Positions 32,901-41,431 of a stretch of 42,421 nucleotides of DNA are shown piece after piece. The notes below the pieces were generated by a model. It was not told the DNA's origin and did no database searches. It was given only the letters and a program-made list of their open reading frames with translations. The number at the start of each line of letters is the position of its first letter. Positions within the stretch are counted from its first letter, which is position 1. Made by a program: the position numbers and the translations under genes. The stretch spans positions 1-42,421 of the forward strand of contig CADCHF010000038.1 of the NCBI GenBank assembly GCA_902801175.1, in the 5' to 3' direction. This DNA is from an uncultured Coriobacteriaceae bacterium (GTDB lineage: Bacteria > Actinomycetota > Coriobacteriia > Coriobacteriales > Atopobiaceae).

Positions 32901-33242
32901 ATGGCTGCCACGGTGACATACCAGTTCTACGGCGATGTATACGGGGGCGGTCTCTCGGAGGCCGCCTTCGGGCTTGCATTGCCTGCGGCCGAGCGGCACG
33001 TGAGGTGGCTGGTGGATGCGAGAGAGCCTGCGGACGGCGAGCTCGTGCCTTACCAGCGGGCCGTGTGTGCAGCCGTTGACGCCTTCGCGGAGTTTGGAGA
33101 AGGGCAGGTCGGCGGGTTCGCCCTCGGGGACTTCAAGGTGACGCACTACGAGGACGAGGGTACCACCGGCGAGGAGATCGCCACGGCTGACGCGCTGAAG
33201 GAACTGGTCGGCACCTCGCTCGCGTTCTGCGGGGTGCGGTGA
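32901..33242 (+). CDS. Head-tail connector (adaptor) protein
   Basis: 113 residues, mainly helical (LPAAERHVRWLVDAREPADGELVPYQRAVCAAVDAFAEFGE), which fits the helical-bundle adaptor that docks under the portal (gp15/gp6 type). Position directly after the capsid supports this. It starts at ATG 32901, 3 bp after the capsid stop, and its stop overlaps the next start. Confidence 0.65.
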   Translation: MAATVTYQFYGDVYGGGLSEAAFGLALPAAERHVRWLVDAREPADGELVPYQRAVCAAVDAFAEFGEGQVGGFALGDFKVTHYEDEGTTGEEIATADALKELVGTSLAFCGVR

Positions 33243-33568
33243 TGAGGAGCTTGAGGCCGATACCGGTGCGGCTGCTGGCAGAGGATGCTGTGGTGAGGGT
33301 GGCCGATGGCAATGGTGGCTATGCCGAGGGCGTTGCTGTCTCTCACGTTCGGTTTGCTCGCACGCAGTCGGTCTTGGATGAAGGTCACAGGAGCGCGGAC
33401 GCGGGGGCTGGCAAGGTCTACGTCGACGCCTTGAACTCCGTCGGCGCGTTCGAGGTCCCCGCTGGGTCTCGCATCGACATCGACGGCAATTCCTACTACG
33501 TGGCCGAGTGCAGGCGGTGCGAGGACTTCAACGGGCACTTGCACCACTGGGAGCTGGTGGTTCGATGA
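33242..33568 (+). CDS. Head closure or minor capsid protein
   Basis: 108 residues with a beta-rich composition (VRLLAEDAVVRVADGNGGYAEGVAVSHVRF, SRIDIDGNSYYVAECRRCEDFNGHLHHWEL). Size, fold type and order match head-completion stoppers (SPP1 gp16 type or minor capsid gp10). ATG 33242 overlaps the preceding TGA; GTG 33239 is an alternative start. The next gene starts with ATGA overlap. Confidence 0.65.
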   Translation: MRSLRPIPVRLLAEDAVVRVADGNGGYAEGVAVSHVRFARTQSVLDEGHRSADAGAGKVYVDALNSVGAFEVPAGSRIDIDGNSYYVAECRRCEDFNGHLHHWELVVR

Positions 33569-33954
33569 GCTGCGCGGACTCCATCGCAAACATGCTGGCA
33601 GACGCCCACTTCTCATGTTACTTCTCAAAAGTTTCGCCATCGGCGCTGGACTGTCCCGAGCCGATCGTGGTGCTTGACGGCGAGTTCAAAAGGGACTCTC
33701 GCATGGCCGAGGAGGAGCGCGGGTCTGTGTCCGTCACGGTGCTGGTCGTTCGCGAGGTCTCAGCCGACGCCGAGGACGTAGCAACATCAGCTGAGCGAGC
33801 GGTTAGCCGTGCCGACTGGGAGCCGTATGCGGATGCCGGTACCTACCGAATCGTGGGCATGGACACGACGGCACCCGTCTTCAAGGAGCGCGACTCGAGC
33901 GGGCGGTTCGTGTGGTCGTTCGAGGTCGCATGCACGGTGGTGAGGGCGCTGTGA
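33565..33954 (+). CDS. Tail terminator-like or minor capsid protein
   Basis: 129 residues. SIANMLADAHFSCYFSKVSPSALDCPEPIVVLDGEFKRDSR and SVSVTVLVVREVSADAEDVATSAERAV resemble neck or tail-terminator proteins (SPP1 gp17 type), with alternating strands and a helix. ATG 33565 overlaps the previous TGA. In related phages the major tail protein gene would follow; here a 58-codon frame and then the distal tail gene follow instead. Confidence 0.6.
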   Translation: MSCADSIANMLADAHFSCYFSKVSPSALDCPEPIVVLDGEFKRDSRMAEEERGSVSVTVLVVREVSADAEDVATSAERAVSRADWEPYADAGTYRIVGMDTTAPVFKERDSSGRFVWSFEVACTVVRAL

Positions 33955-34127
33955 GCGATTCCAGGCGAGATACCGACGAGAAGGACGAGCGCGGGCGTGA
34001 ACCGCGCATATTCACGACCGATGAGAAGCCCTCAGCTGTTCGGGAAAGGCATGTTTCGGTCGATGCGTACTCGCTGGCTTCCCAGCGCCGAGCCATCGCC
34101 TACGGGCGTGCGAGGGGGCGCTCATGA
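33951..34127 (+). CDS. Small charged protein or deletion remnant
   Basis: 58 codons from GTG 33951, which overlaps the preceding TGA and overlaps the next ATG by 4 bp (ATGA). The product is rich in Arg, Glu and Asp (DSRRDTDEKDERGREPR) and ends in SQRRAIAYGRARGRS. No family is recognised. It sits exactly where the major tail protein, chaperones and tape measure gene should be. It may be a joint left by their deletion, or a small real gene. Confidence 0.45.
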   Translation: MSDSRRDTDEKDERGREPRIFTTDEKPSAVRERHVSVDAYSLASQRRAIAYGRARGRS

Positions 34128-34837
34128 GATCGATCATCTTCAGAGGCGTTGATTTCTCGGAGTTCAGCTCTGCCGAGGTGGTAGAGAAGGTTGCGTTGCC
34201 CGTCGACGTGGCAACGATGGCCGTGCCTGGGCGTGCCGGCGCGCTGCTGGTCTCTGGTCGCATTCCTCCTCGCATGGTGCATGTTCGACTGTTCATGGAC
34301 GCCGGCTACAAGCCTGGTACGAACGGGCTGGCCGACATCCGGCACAGGATATACGCTGCGCTTGCTGCCGTTGGCGGCGGGACGCTCAGGCTGCCCGACG
34401 AGCCGGAGTTCGAGTACCGCGACGTCGTCTGCACCGATGCGGGTACGTGGACGTCCCTGTTCGAGGACGGGCATGGCGACGTGGATTTCACGCTGCTCGA
34501 CCCTGTCGCCTACGGGATGGAGAGACGTGAGGTCGGCACGTCGTTCGAGGTCGGCGGGACGTGGCCCACATGGCCTAAGTTCGAGTTGGTCGCTTCTGCT
34601 GGGACTGCCGTACAGGTCGGATGCGGCGGCAAGGTCGTGCTCGTCGAGCATGCGTTCTCCGGCGGCGAGGTCATCTCCATCGATTGTGAGAGTGAGAACG
34701 TGACAATCGGCGGCGTTGACGCGCGTGCCGACGTGACGCTTTCGAGCGACTTCTTCTCGCTGGCGCCCGGAAATTGTACGCTGACGTTCTCGGGATGCTC
34801 CACCCATGCGGCCGCATTCCACGAGAGGTGGCTGTGA
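34124..34837 (+). CDS. Distal tail protein (Dit-like)
   Basis: 237 residues. The start MRSIIFRGVDFSEF, followed by VPGRAGALLVSGRIPPRMVHVRLFMDAG and FEYRDVVCTDAGTWTSLFEDGHGDVDFTLLDPVAYG, is the Siphovirus tail component pattern. The second half is beta-rich (galectin-like domain expected). Dit hexamers form the baseplate hub between tail tube and fibre. ATG 34124 overlaps the previous gene by 4 bp, and its TGA overlaps the next ATG. Confidence 0.82.
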   Translation: MRSIIFRGVDFSEFSSAEVVEKVALPVDVATMAVPGRAGALLVSGRIPPRMVHVRLFMDAGYKPGTNGLADIRHRIYAALAAVGGGTLRLPDEPEFEYRDVVCTDAGTWTSLFEDGHGDVDFTLLDPVAYGMERREVGTSFEVGGTWPTWPKFELVASAGTAVQVGCGGKVVLVEHAFSGGEVISIDCESENVTIGGVDARADVTLSSDFFSLAPGNCTLTFSGCSTHAAAFHERWL

Positions 34838-36057
34838 TGGCTGACGCAGTCCCACAGCTCTGGTGGTACGACCGATTCGATGACCGCATCGGCATCCTGC
34901 CCGTGGTCGGAGAGATGGTGCACACGGAGGAGCTGAACGGCGAGGACACCATCGAGTTCGAGACGCGCGAGGTCCCAACGAAGGGTGACCGTCTGCTTTG
35001 GCAGGACGGTTCTGTTTGGCGCGAACACGTCGTGGTTCGCACGGACGAGCCGCTTGAGGGGCTCTGCTCGGTGTATGCGGAGTCTTCCCTCTGCGAGCTG
35101 CTGGACGACTTCATCGAGGAGCAGCACCTCGTCTCGCGTACGGCTGCGCAGGCTTTAGCCGTAGCATTGGCACCCACACGGTGGACGATTGCTTCATGTG
35201 ACGTGACCGGCACCGCCGGGTGCGTGCTCTACCACGTGAACGCACTCTGGGCGCTGCGGCGCGTGGCCGAGGTATGGGGCGGCGAGGTGACGCCCGTCAT
35301 CGGCGTGGCAGACGGGCGCGTCTCTTTGCGCTCGGTGCGCCTGGACGAGCAACGCGGCTCCTGGCACGGCGTCCGCTTCACCTACGGCAAGAACATGGCG
35401 GGATGCACCCGCACTGTGCTGGAACAGGACGTGTACACGGCGCTCTACGGGTTCGGCGCTGGCCTGCCCGTGACCGACGAGGACGGCCGCTACACGGGCG
35501 GCTACCGTAAGAAACTCACCTTTAGCGAGGTAAACGGCGGCGTCAACTGGGTCGGCGACGAGCAGGCACGGCTGGTCTGGGGGCGGTGGAACGCCGACAG
35601 GACGGCGAAGGTGCATAGCTTCGGGCAGGTGGTGTTCTCGGAGTGCGACGACCCTGCGAAGCTGCTGGCGCTGACGAGGAAGGCTCTTCTGGATGCCGTG
35701 CAGCCCAAGGTGTCCTACGAGGTCGATGTTGCCGCGCTGGACGGTGGCGAGTGCGACCTGGGCGACACGGTCGCCGTGATCGACTCCTCGCGCACTCCAG
35801 AGTGGCGGCTGAAGGCGCGCGTGGTGAGGCGTGTGCGTACATTCGGGGATGCCGTGATCTGCCGTGTGACCATCGGAACGGTGCAGCCCGTGGACTATGC
35901 GGTGACAAGCTCGCTTGCCGCTGACGTCGCGGCCTTGCAGGACGACGTGGCGGGAATCGACGGCAACATGAGCGTTGCAACCTCCACCGTCTACGTGCAG
36001 GAGACCGTTACCGAGGCCATCGATGACCTGGATGAGCTGGCGGACCTGGACTTCTGA
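34837..36057 (+). CDS. Tail-associated hub protein (Tal / endopeptidase tail family)
   Basis: 406 residues. It contains ELNGEDTIEFETREVPTKGDRLLWQDGSVWREHVVV and a central PRK-type phage tail hub region. The C-terminal segment VDVAALDGGECDLGDTVAVID resembles the Gp44-like hub domain IV. Position after Dit supports the prophage endopeptidase-tail family. No separate lytic domain is visible. ATG 34837 has GAGAGGTGG upstream. The C-terminus, with repeated Asp-Leu, is short compared with large Tal proteins. Confidence 0.75.
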   Translation: MADAVPQLWWYDRFDDRIGILPVVGEMVHTEELNGEDTIEFETREVPTKGDRLLWQDGSVWREHVVVRTDEPLEGLCSVYAESSLCELLDDFIEEQHLVSRTAAQALAVALAPTRWTIASCDVTGTAGCVLYHVNALWALRRVAEVWGGEVTPVIGVADGRVSLRSVRLDEQRGSWHGVRFTYGKNMAGCTRTVLEQDVYTALYGFGAGLPVTDEDGRYTGGYRKKLTFSEVNGGVNWVGDEQARLVWGRWNADRTAKVHSFGQVVFSECDDPAKLLALTRKALLDAVQPKVSYEVDVAALDGGECDLGDTVAVIDSSRTPEWRLKARVVRRVRTFGDAVICRVTIGTVQPVDYAVTSSLAADVAALQDDVAGIDGNMSVATSTVYVQETVTEAIDDLDELADLDF

Positions 36058-36112
36058 CGTCCGATGTTGTGACGCGGGCGTAGCCTTTCCTCGAAAGACA
36101 AGGAGGCATGCT

Positions 36113-37969
36113 GTGCTCGACGGATACGGACTTCACCAACTGACCTGGGACACCTGCGACGAGCGGTTCGGCGACGTGCTGGTCGCTTCGCCCGCAGACG
36201 CGCAGGGACGCGGGATATCGCTGGCCGTCAGGCAAAACGGGGCTGCTGCCAACCTGACTGGCGCGACGGTGTACCTCGTGTGGCGGCACAAGGTGACCGG
36301 CGATCGCGGGACGGAGCCATTCACTGCCGTCAACGCTGCCGGCGGCACGTTCTCGGTCTACTACCCGGCGGCGATGCAGGAGGCCGAGGGCGTCGTCCAG
36401 GCGCAGGTCATGGTCTCTCGGGGCGACGACACCTACGTCAGCTCGCGCGTGTTCACGATCCGCGTGGAGCCTGCCATCGTGGGCGGCGAGGAGCACGAGG
36501 ACGGGTTCACGCTGTTCTTGGACGCCATCAACGCGTACGAGCACGCGACCGAGATCACGACCGATGCCGCAACTGATGCCAACGCGGCTGCCACGGCCGC
36601 CAACAACGCGGCGAGCAACGCGACTTCCGTTGCCGAGGGTATCCAGGCTGCTGCCCAGCGCGGCGACTACGACGGTGCGGATGGTGAGGACGGTTTCAGC
36701 CCCACGGCCACCGTAACGCAGACTGCCGAGGGTGCGACCATCACCATCACCGACAAGAACGGAACCACGACTGCCAACGTTGCAAAGGGTGCGAAGGGCG
36801 ACAAGGGCGACACCGGAGCCACTGGCCCCAAGGGCGACAAGGGCGACACCGGAGAGCAGGGACCGCAGGGCATCCAGGGCGAGACTGGTCCTAAGGGCGA
36901 GAAGGGCGACACCGGAGCAACTGGTGCGCAGGGCCCGAAAGGCGATACCGGCGATACAGGTGCGACCGGTGCCCAGGGACCGAAGGGCGACACCGGCGAT
37001 ACCGGTGCTACTGGTCCGCAAGGCCCGAAAGGCGATAAGGGCGAGACCGGTGCGAAGGGAGACACTGGCGCTGCAGGTGCGGACGGCACTGACGGCGTCT
37101 CCTGTACGCACAGCTGGAATGGCACCGTGCTTTCCGTGACGAGCGCATCTGGCACAAGCTCGGCTGACCTCGTGGGTCCGCAGGGACCGACGGGCGCGAC
37201 CGGTGCGACGGGACCGCAAGGCCCCGCCGGTGCAGACGGCGCGGACGGCACGACCTTCACTCCGCAATCGCCGCTGGACCTATCGAACGGAGTTCTGAGC
37301 GTCGACCTCTCTGGCTACCTGACAATGTCGGACCTGCCCTCGCGCCTCTGGATAGGCGACAACCTGCCAGCTCCTCCGGAAAACGGGATGAGCGGCTTCA
37401 ACCCCTCGTCCTTTGGCCTTGACGGCATAGGACTCGGCGACCACATGCTAAACCCCCTGGATGGGGTTCTGGCAAGGGTAACTGCCGTTAACAGCGCCAC
37501 CTCGGTGAGCGCGAAGGGCGTGCTCGACTGGACTACGATGCGCGGCATCATGACGACCACGCAGCTCGACCTCGCTGCCGGGGTGCAGGGAAGCGCCTAC
37601 ATTTCGATCAAGCACCGGATGCCCACCGACACCCTGCTGCTGAACACGACGAGCGGAAACCTCATGCGCGTGAGAGTGGACGCAACGCCCAGCTCGACGG
37701 GCGGGGCGACTGTCTACGCCGTGGGGCTCGGCAACATCTACAACGCGAACGTGTCGGGCGGCGGGACGTACACGGCCTCCTCGCCGCTCTCCATCGACGC
37801 CAACAACGACATCTCGATCGATTTGTCGGCATACGCCGCGCTGGCGGGCGCGACCTTCACAGGGGCCGTCTCGGGCATCGCGCCGACTGCGAACGCGCAC
37901 TTCGCCACCAAGAAGTACGTGGACGACGCCATCGCGGCGCTCGATGACCTTAGCGGGGTGAGCTTCTGA
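36113..37969 (+). CDS. Collagen-like baseplate/fibre protein with BppU-type N-terminus
   Basis: 618 residues. The N-terminal 130 residues (GRGISLAVRQNGAAANLTGATVYLVWRHKVTG to SSRVFTIRVEP) match the BppU immunoglobulin-like baseplate module. A short Ala/Asn-rich helix follows. Gly-X-Y repeats run through residues about 226-329 and 355-380, many of them GDTGATG or GPKGDKG, which should form a triple helix. The C-terminal 230 residues form a head with a final IAPTANAHFATKKYVDDAIAAL, a common fibre ending. GTG 36113 is preferred because AAGGAGG lies 6 bp upstream. It likely forms a receptor-binding fibre. Confidence 0.85.
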   Translation: MLDGYGLHQLTWDTCDERFGDVLVASPADAQGRGISLAVRQNGAAANLTGATVYLVWRHKVTGDRGTEPFTAVNAAGGTFSVYYPAAMQEAEGVVQAQVMVSRGDDTYVSSRVFTIRVEPAIVGGEEHEDGFTLFLDAINAYEHATEITTDAATDANAAATAANNAASNATSVAEGIQAAAQRGDYDGADGEDGFSPTATVTQTAEGATITITDKNGTTTANVAKGAKGDKGDTGATGPKGDKGDTGEQGPQGIQGETGPKGEKGDTGATGAQGPKGDTGDTGATGAQGPKGDTGDTGATGPQGPKGDKGETGAKGDTGAAGADGTDGVSCTHSWNGTVLSVTSASGTSSADLVGPQGPTGATGATGPQGPAGADGADGTTFTPQSPLDLSNGVLSVDLSGYLTMSDLPSRLWIGDNLPAPPENGMSGFNPSSFGLDGIGLGDHMLNPLDGVLARVTAVNSATSVSAKGVLDWTTMRGIMTTTQLDLAAGVQGSAYISIKHRMPTDTLLLNTTSGNLMRVRVDATPSSTGGATVYAVGLGNIYNANVSGGGTYTASSPLSIDANNDISIDLSAYAALAGATFTGAVSGIAPTANAHFATKKYVDDAIAALDDLSGVSF

Positions 37970-39357
37970 TGGCAGTCGGGACCATTTCCACCCACATCCT
38001 CACGGATATCGCCAACGCGATCCGCTACCAGGCTGGCGTGGCCACGCTTTACAAGCCAGGAGAGATGGCGGCTGCCGTGACGGCGCTCGACGGCACCGAT
38101 GCTGGCAACTACCAGGCGCAGCAGTACATGCAGCTTGAGTCTGGCATCTTGAGCGAGTCGGTATTCTCGGACATCGCGGATGCCATACGCGGGCAGAACG
38201 GGCTATCGACCCAGTACCAGCCGGGCGACATGGCTGCTGCGATACTCGCCCTTGAGTGGGATGTCGGCTACAAGGTACGTGCCCTGCTCCTCTCGGATGG
38301 CACGCTCGAATTCAACTACTACGACCGCAGGCGCACAATCCACGGAGGGACGATCCAGCAGGTTTTCGAGGTGGACACAAACGGATACTCAAGCGCAAGC
38401 GCGAGGTCGTGGGACTCCATCAAGCTGCTGGTGAAGAAGGTCTACATCGACTCCTCCATATCGGGCCTGGGCATAACCAACTGCGCTTACTGGTTCAACG
38501 CGTTCGTCAACTGCACCGAGGTCTCGGGCTTCGAGAACCTGTCCGGCATGACCAACGCCGCTCAGATGTTTTCCAGCTGCTCCTCCTTGGAGACGATTTA
38601 CGCCACGAGCTTCAGCAACACCGGGCTGTCGGGCTCGCTCATGTTCAACGGCTGCACCAAGCTCGTTGGTGGCACCGACGGCTTCGTGCCAACGAACACG
38701 AGCGGCGCGAGCGTTTGCAAAATCGGCACGGGTGGCGTGCTGACCGATCCGAACAACGACGCCCGCACGTGGTTCTACGGGCACTTCTACGAGGACGGCG
38801 AAGCGGTTCTCACTGCCACGTCGACACCCGACGCGAACCGTGCCCTGCGGGCATCTGGGCGTATCTGCGCCATCGGCAAGTACCAGGCCATAGGCTTCAC
38901 GCCCTGGACGGGCACGACGGGCGGCACGCACCGGCAGCACCTCACGAGCGCGACCTTCGCTGCGGACATGTCGTCCTTCTCGTACCTGAACCTGATCTAC
39001 CTGTTCTACAGCTGCACGAACCTTGCCTCTATCACCGGGCTGGGCAACCTCTCGGGCGTGCGGCAGATGCGCTACACGTTCAGCTCGTGCGCGGTGACTA
39101 CTCTGGACTTTCGTGGGTTCGACCCGTCTACGCTTACGGACCTCTTCTACTGCTTCTCGGGGTGCTCGTCCCTCACGACGATCTATGCGGACTCGACCTG
39201 GACGCTGCCTTCGAGCGGAATCTCGGGACAGCAGTGCTTCTACAGCTGCAACAGGCTTGTCGGCGGCAATGGGACGCAATGGTCCAGCTCGAACACGGGG
39301 TACACGTATATGCAAATCGATCGGGCTGGAACGCCAGGATACCTTACGGCTTCGTAA
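37969..39357 (+). CDS. Tail fibre with BspA/DUF285-like leucine-rich repeats
   Basis: 462 residues. The N-terminus has two copies of a baseplate-type unit: ILTDIANAIRYQAGVATLYKPGEMAAAV (about 9-36) and a second at about 63-92. The rest carries Cys-containing repeats of the DUF285/BspA type, such as MTNAAQMFSSCSSLETIYA, LNLIYLFYSCTNLASITG and LTDLFYCFSGCSSLTTIYA. It is probably the receptor-binding tip. The start ATG 37969 overlaps the preceding stop (TGATG). The 3' end overlaps the convergent repressor gene by 14 bp. Confidence 0.8.
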   Translation: MAVGTISTHILTDIANAIRYQAGVATLYKPGEMAAAVTALDGTDAGNYQAQQYMQLESGILSESVFSDIADAIRGQNGLSTQYQPGDMAAAILALEWDVGYKVRALLLSDGTLEFNYYDRRRTIHGGTIQQVFEVDTNGYSSASARSWDSIKLLVKKVYIDSSISGLGITNCAYWFNAFVNCTEVSGFENLSGMTNAAQMFSSCSSLETIYATSFSNTGLSGSLMFNGCTKLVGGTDGFVPTNTSGASVCKIGTGGVLTDPNNDARTWFYGHFYEDGEAVLTATSTPDANRALRASGRICAIGKYQAIGFTPWTGTTGGTHRQHLTSATFAADMSSFSYLNLIYLFYSCTNLASITGLGNLSGVRQMRYTFSSCAVTTLDFRGFDPSTLTDLFYCFSGCSSLTTIYADSTWTLPSSGISGQQCFYSCNRLVGGNGTQWSSSNTGYTYMQIDRAGTPGYLTAS

Positions 39358-40222
39358 CAATGAGCTTGGCCTTAGCGGCGGCATCGACATCTGCCATATC
39401 CGAAAACATCTCATCGACAAGCCGAACGTAGAACTCGTAGGCCTCGTAACGAGATGCCTTCAAAGCACTCTCTGCCTCTCTCAGGCGCATTGCAACATCT
39501 CTCACCGCTGATCCTATGGCCATCTGCTGCATCACTGGGTTGTCAGTACCTCCGGCATCGACCTCTTGTCGCAGTTTGGTCACTTCTGCATCAATGCGTG
39601 TCATCAGCAGTTCGTACTCGCACTCGCCGACGTTCGAGAGACTAATCAGCAAGTCTCTGAATGTCTTGGCAGTAATCATGCGGTTGAGAACTGCCCTGCA
39701 TGCGTCAGGTTCAGCGTTGGCTTTGTCGACCATGTCCTGGGCGATGGACACGCTCTGTTTTGGTGGCTTCTCGTTCTCCGGGGTAGTTTTCTCAAGTAGC
39801 CACTCAACGCTCACCCTTCTTGTCATGCGCTTGAGCGCGGCGACCGTCTCACCCTCCAAGCCAACAATATCCGCGACGTCTTGGAGCTCGTACGAATTGC
39901 AGTCTGTCTCACCAATGAGGTAGCCGATGGGCTTGCCAAAGAATTCGGCGATCTCCACCAAGTCTTTCCACTGCGGGAAATACTTCCCATTGCGAAATCG
40001 CCCTATCTTCTGAGCGAGTGCCTTCTGGGCGTTATCTCTCGCCAGGGCATACCTCTCGTTAACGGTGGACTGGTCCTCGCATGCATTCTGCTTTTCGTAG
40101 AGGAGTCTTGCTAGCTCAATGCATGTGAGGCCCACATCTCCATCCTCTTTAGCGTACTCGGCCATGAGCTTCTTTAGTCGTATGGGGAATATCGTCTCTG
40201 GATTGTTCTTTCGGTCATACAT
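39344..40222 (-). CDS. CI-like HTH repressor
   Basis: 292 residues. The N-terminal third is an XRE-type DNA-binding domain: IRLKKLMAEYAKEDGDVGLTCIELARLLYEKQ, then QKIGRFRNGKYFPQWKDLVEIAEFFGKPIGYLIGETD, the usual helix pattern with a recognition helix. The C-terminal region is helical (VECDA-type charged helices) without the LexA-like Ser/Lys peptidase motif. Induction would therefore not be by RecA self-cleavage. ATG at the complement of 40222 has GGAGGA 9 bp upstream. It is divergent from the 40363 gene and lies at the far end from the integrase, an unusual place for a prophage repressor. Confidence 0.75.
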   Translation of the reverse strand: MYDRKNNPETIFPIRLKKLMAEYAKEDGDVGLTCIELARLLYEKQNACEDQSTVNERYALARDNAQKALAQKIGRFRNGKYFPQWKDLVEIAEFFGKPIGYLIGETDCNSYELQDVADIVGLEGETVAALKRMTRRVSVEWLLEKTTPENEKPPKQSVSIAQDMVDKANAEPDACRAVLNRMITAKTFRDLLISLSNVGECEYELLMTRIDAEVTKLRQEVDAGGTDNPVMQQMAIGSAVRDVAMRLREAESALKASRYEAYEFYVRLVDEMFSDMADVDAAAKAKLIVTKP

Positions 40223-40251
40223 TGTCAGAAATCCTCCAATTTGATGGTATT

Positions 40252-40279
40252 CAGACAGTATTGCGTCATTGGCTGTCTG
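40252..40279. promoter_or_regulatory. Possible operator dyad upstream of the repressor
   Basis: CAGACAG (40252-40258) and CTGTCTG (40273-40279) form a perfect 7-bp dyad with a 14-bp spacer, in the gap between divergent genes. TGATG-GTGG-CATCA follows closely. The spacing fits a dimer binding site. Confidence 0.5.
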
Positions 40280-40362
40280 TTGTGATGGTGGCATCATATC
40301 ACCAGAGAAGCGCGCGCACCACAAGTAAAGAAAACAGAAGAACCTGGAAGTGAGGAAACGAA

Positions 40363-40725
40363 ATGACGGACTGGAACTATGCACGGCTTTCACATCTGGC
40401 AAAAGAGCTGGGAGGTCCAGAGGCTTTGATAACGAACATTCGGAATGGGGGGATTGCAACCGGTAGACTCCAAGGCGGCGTATTCGGGACACTTGCTACG
40501 CTAGTGGTTGGCGGGGTCGGAGTGTATCTATACGACAGGCACCAAAAGAAGCTCGCTCTTGCGAATCAGAGTGCCGACATTCTTGCAGCCAACATCAAAG
40601 CACATGAAGCTGGCCAAGATAAAACGGAGAGTGATCCAAAGGCAGGCACGGAAGACGAAGCGGATGTGGCAGAGACTGGTGAGCCCGCCGACGAGGATCC
40701 CGTGAAGGAAGATGAAGCGGTTTAG
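40363..40725 (+). CDS. Small membrane protein with acidic tail, unknown
   Basis: 120 residues. The N-terminal part is helical (YARLSHLAKELGGPEALITNIRNGG), one membrane span lies at about 38-57 (GGVFGTLATLVVGGVGVYLY), and a basic stop follows (DRHQKK). The C-terminal 40 residues are strongly acidic (DEADVAETGEPADEDPVKEDE). A holin-like role is conceivable, but holins are usually basic at the C-terminus and no endolysin is present. A lysogenic conversion or superinfection function is equally possible. ATG 40363 follows GAGG. It is divergent from the repressor and ends before a bidirectional terminator. Confidence 0.65.
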   Translation: MTDWNYARLSHLAKELGGPEALITNIRNGGIATGRLQGGVFGTLATLVVGGVGVYLYDRHQKKLALANQSADILAANIKAHEAGQDKTESDPKAGTEDEADVAETGEPADEDPVKEDEAV

Positions 40726-40764
40726 TCGCAACATCTACTACGCAGCCCACGTAGTGGTGAAAAA

Positions 40765-40806
40765 GGCGAGCCACCAGTATTTGCGCTGGTGGCTCGCCTT
40801 CGTTTT
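40765..40806. terminator. Bidirectional terminator
   Basis: GGCGAGCCACCAG (40765-40777) pairs perfectly over 13 bp with 40786-40798. TTCGTTTT follows on the plus strand and an A-rich run precedes it, so it can serve both convergent genes. Confidence 0.88.
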
Positions 40807-40817
40807 AACTTGCTTGC

Positions 40818-41120
40818 CTAGATTGCCTCAAGCTCCCTATAAAGCGGGTCTCCCTCGCCGACGAGGACGTCCCACCACCATTCGGGGGACTCGATTCCCG
40901 ACTGACAAAGCATGTCCAGGAGTTTGCTCCTGATCGCCGGTGGGTAGGTCTCAAAGTCGGCGCGCATGGCGTCGAGCATCGCCTTGCTGGTGGAGATCAT
41001 CTCGTTGCAGATGTCGCGCTTCTCCTCGAGCGTGTAGCTCTCGGGGGAGTACAGACAGATGTCCGCTTTGAAGTAGGCTATGTCCTCGGCCTGGGCGAGC
41101 TCGTCGAAGTTGGCTATCAT
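40818..41120 (-). CDS. Small unknown protein next to attR
   Basis: 100 residues, acidic and helical (FDELAQAEDIAYFKADICLYSPESYTLEEKRDICNEMISTSKAMLDAMRADFE, then IESPEWWWDVLVGEGDPLYRELEAI). No family is recognised. ATG at the complement of 41120 has AAGGAG 10 bp upstream, so a longer start at 41192 is unnecessary. It shares the terminator with the 40363 gene. Its place at the extreme right end of the element suggests a moron. Confidence 0.6.
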   Translation of the reverse strand: MIANFDELAQAEDIAYFKADICLYSPESYTLEEKRDICNEMISTSKAMLDAMRADFETYPPAIRSKLLDMLCQSGIESPEWWWDVLVGEGDPLYRELEAI

Positions 41121-41309
41121 ATTCTCAGTCTCCTTCCTTGCCTCGTGACCTGCGGAGGCAGGGTCCGAGGGCGGGACACAATCAGGACACAATGGCGACC
41201 AAAACTCCCTTTTCGTCAGTTTTCGTTAGTCGCCGTACGTTTGCGCAAAAGACCTGCTCAGACGCCCTTTTGTATACGTAAGTCGTCCTCTGTTTCCGCA
41301 TCCTTGCAT

Positions 41310-41357
41310 CCCTCTCAAGGCGGAGATCACCAGTTCGAATCTGGTACGGGCTACCAA
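41310..41357. repeat. attR (duplicate of tRNA-Glu 3' half)
   Basis: 48 bp matching attL at 46 of 48 positions. The T stem reads ACCAG/CTGGT instead of ACCGG/CCGGT, so both differences fall in one base pair and pairing is kept. The 5' half of a tRNA is absent, so it is not a second tRNA gene. Confidence 0.92.
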
Positions 41358-41364
41358 ATCCTCG

Positions 41365-41386
41365 CAGGCCCTTCTGGGCCTGTTTT
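41365..41386 (+). terminator. Original tRNA-Glu terminator, now beyond attR
   Basis: CAGGCCC (41365-41371), loop TTCT, GGGCCTG (41376-41382), then TTTT. It is at the same distance from the attR CCA as the element-borne terminator at 7114-7145 is from the tRNA. Confidence 0.8.
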
Positions 41387-41431
41387 CGTATCTCGGGATA
41401 TTTGCCCAGATCTGGCATCTGTCGGTACGAA

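Larger units (their letters stand above)
7058..41357. mobile_element. Integrated phage-like element carrying BREX type 3
   Basis: Bounded by attL and attR in tRNA-Glu and entered from the left by a tyrosine integrase. It has replication, packaging, head and partial tail genes, a repressor and a large defence cargo between portal and scaffold. Head protease, MuF-type minor capsid, major tail protein, chaperones, tape measure and lysis genes were not found. It is therefore likely a defective prophage or one that depends on a helper. Confidence 0.9.

Noticed and set aside
32085..33146. 353-codon reverse-strand frame opposite the capsid gene
   Set aside because: Shadow of the capsid and connector genes; no family features.
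41310..41357. Second tRNA-Glu gene at the right end
   Set aside because: Only the 3' half is present; the acceptor 5' strand and D arm are missing, so it is attR.
7058..41357. CRISPR arrays or a diversity-generating retroelement in the element
   Set aside because: No regularly spaced direct repeats and no reverse transcriptase or template repeat were seen; the Gly-X-Y coding repeats at 36790-37250 are collagen-like sequence.
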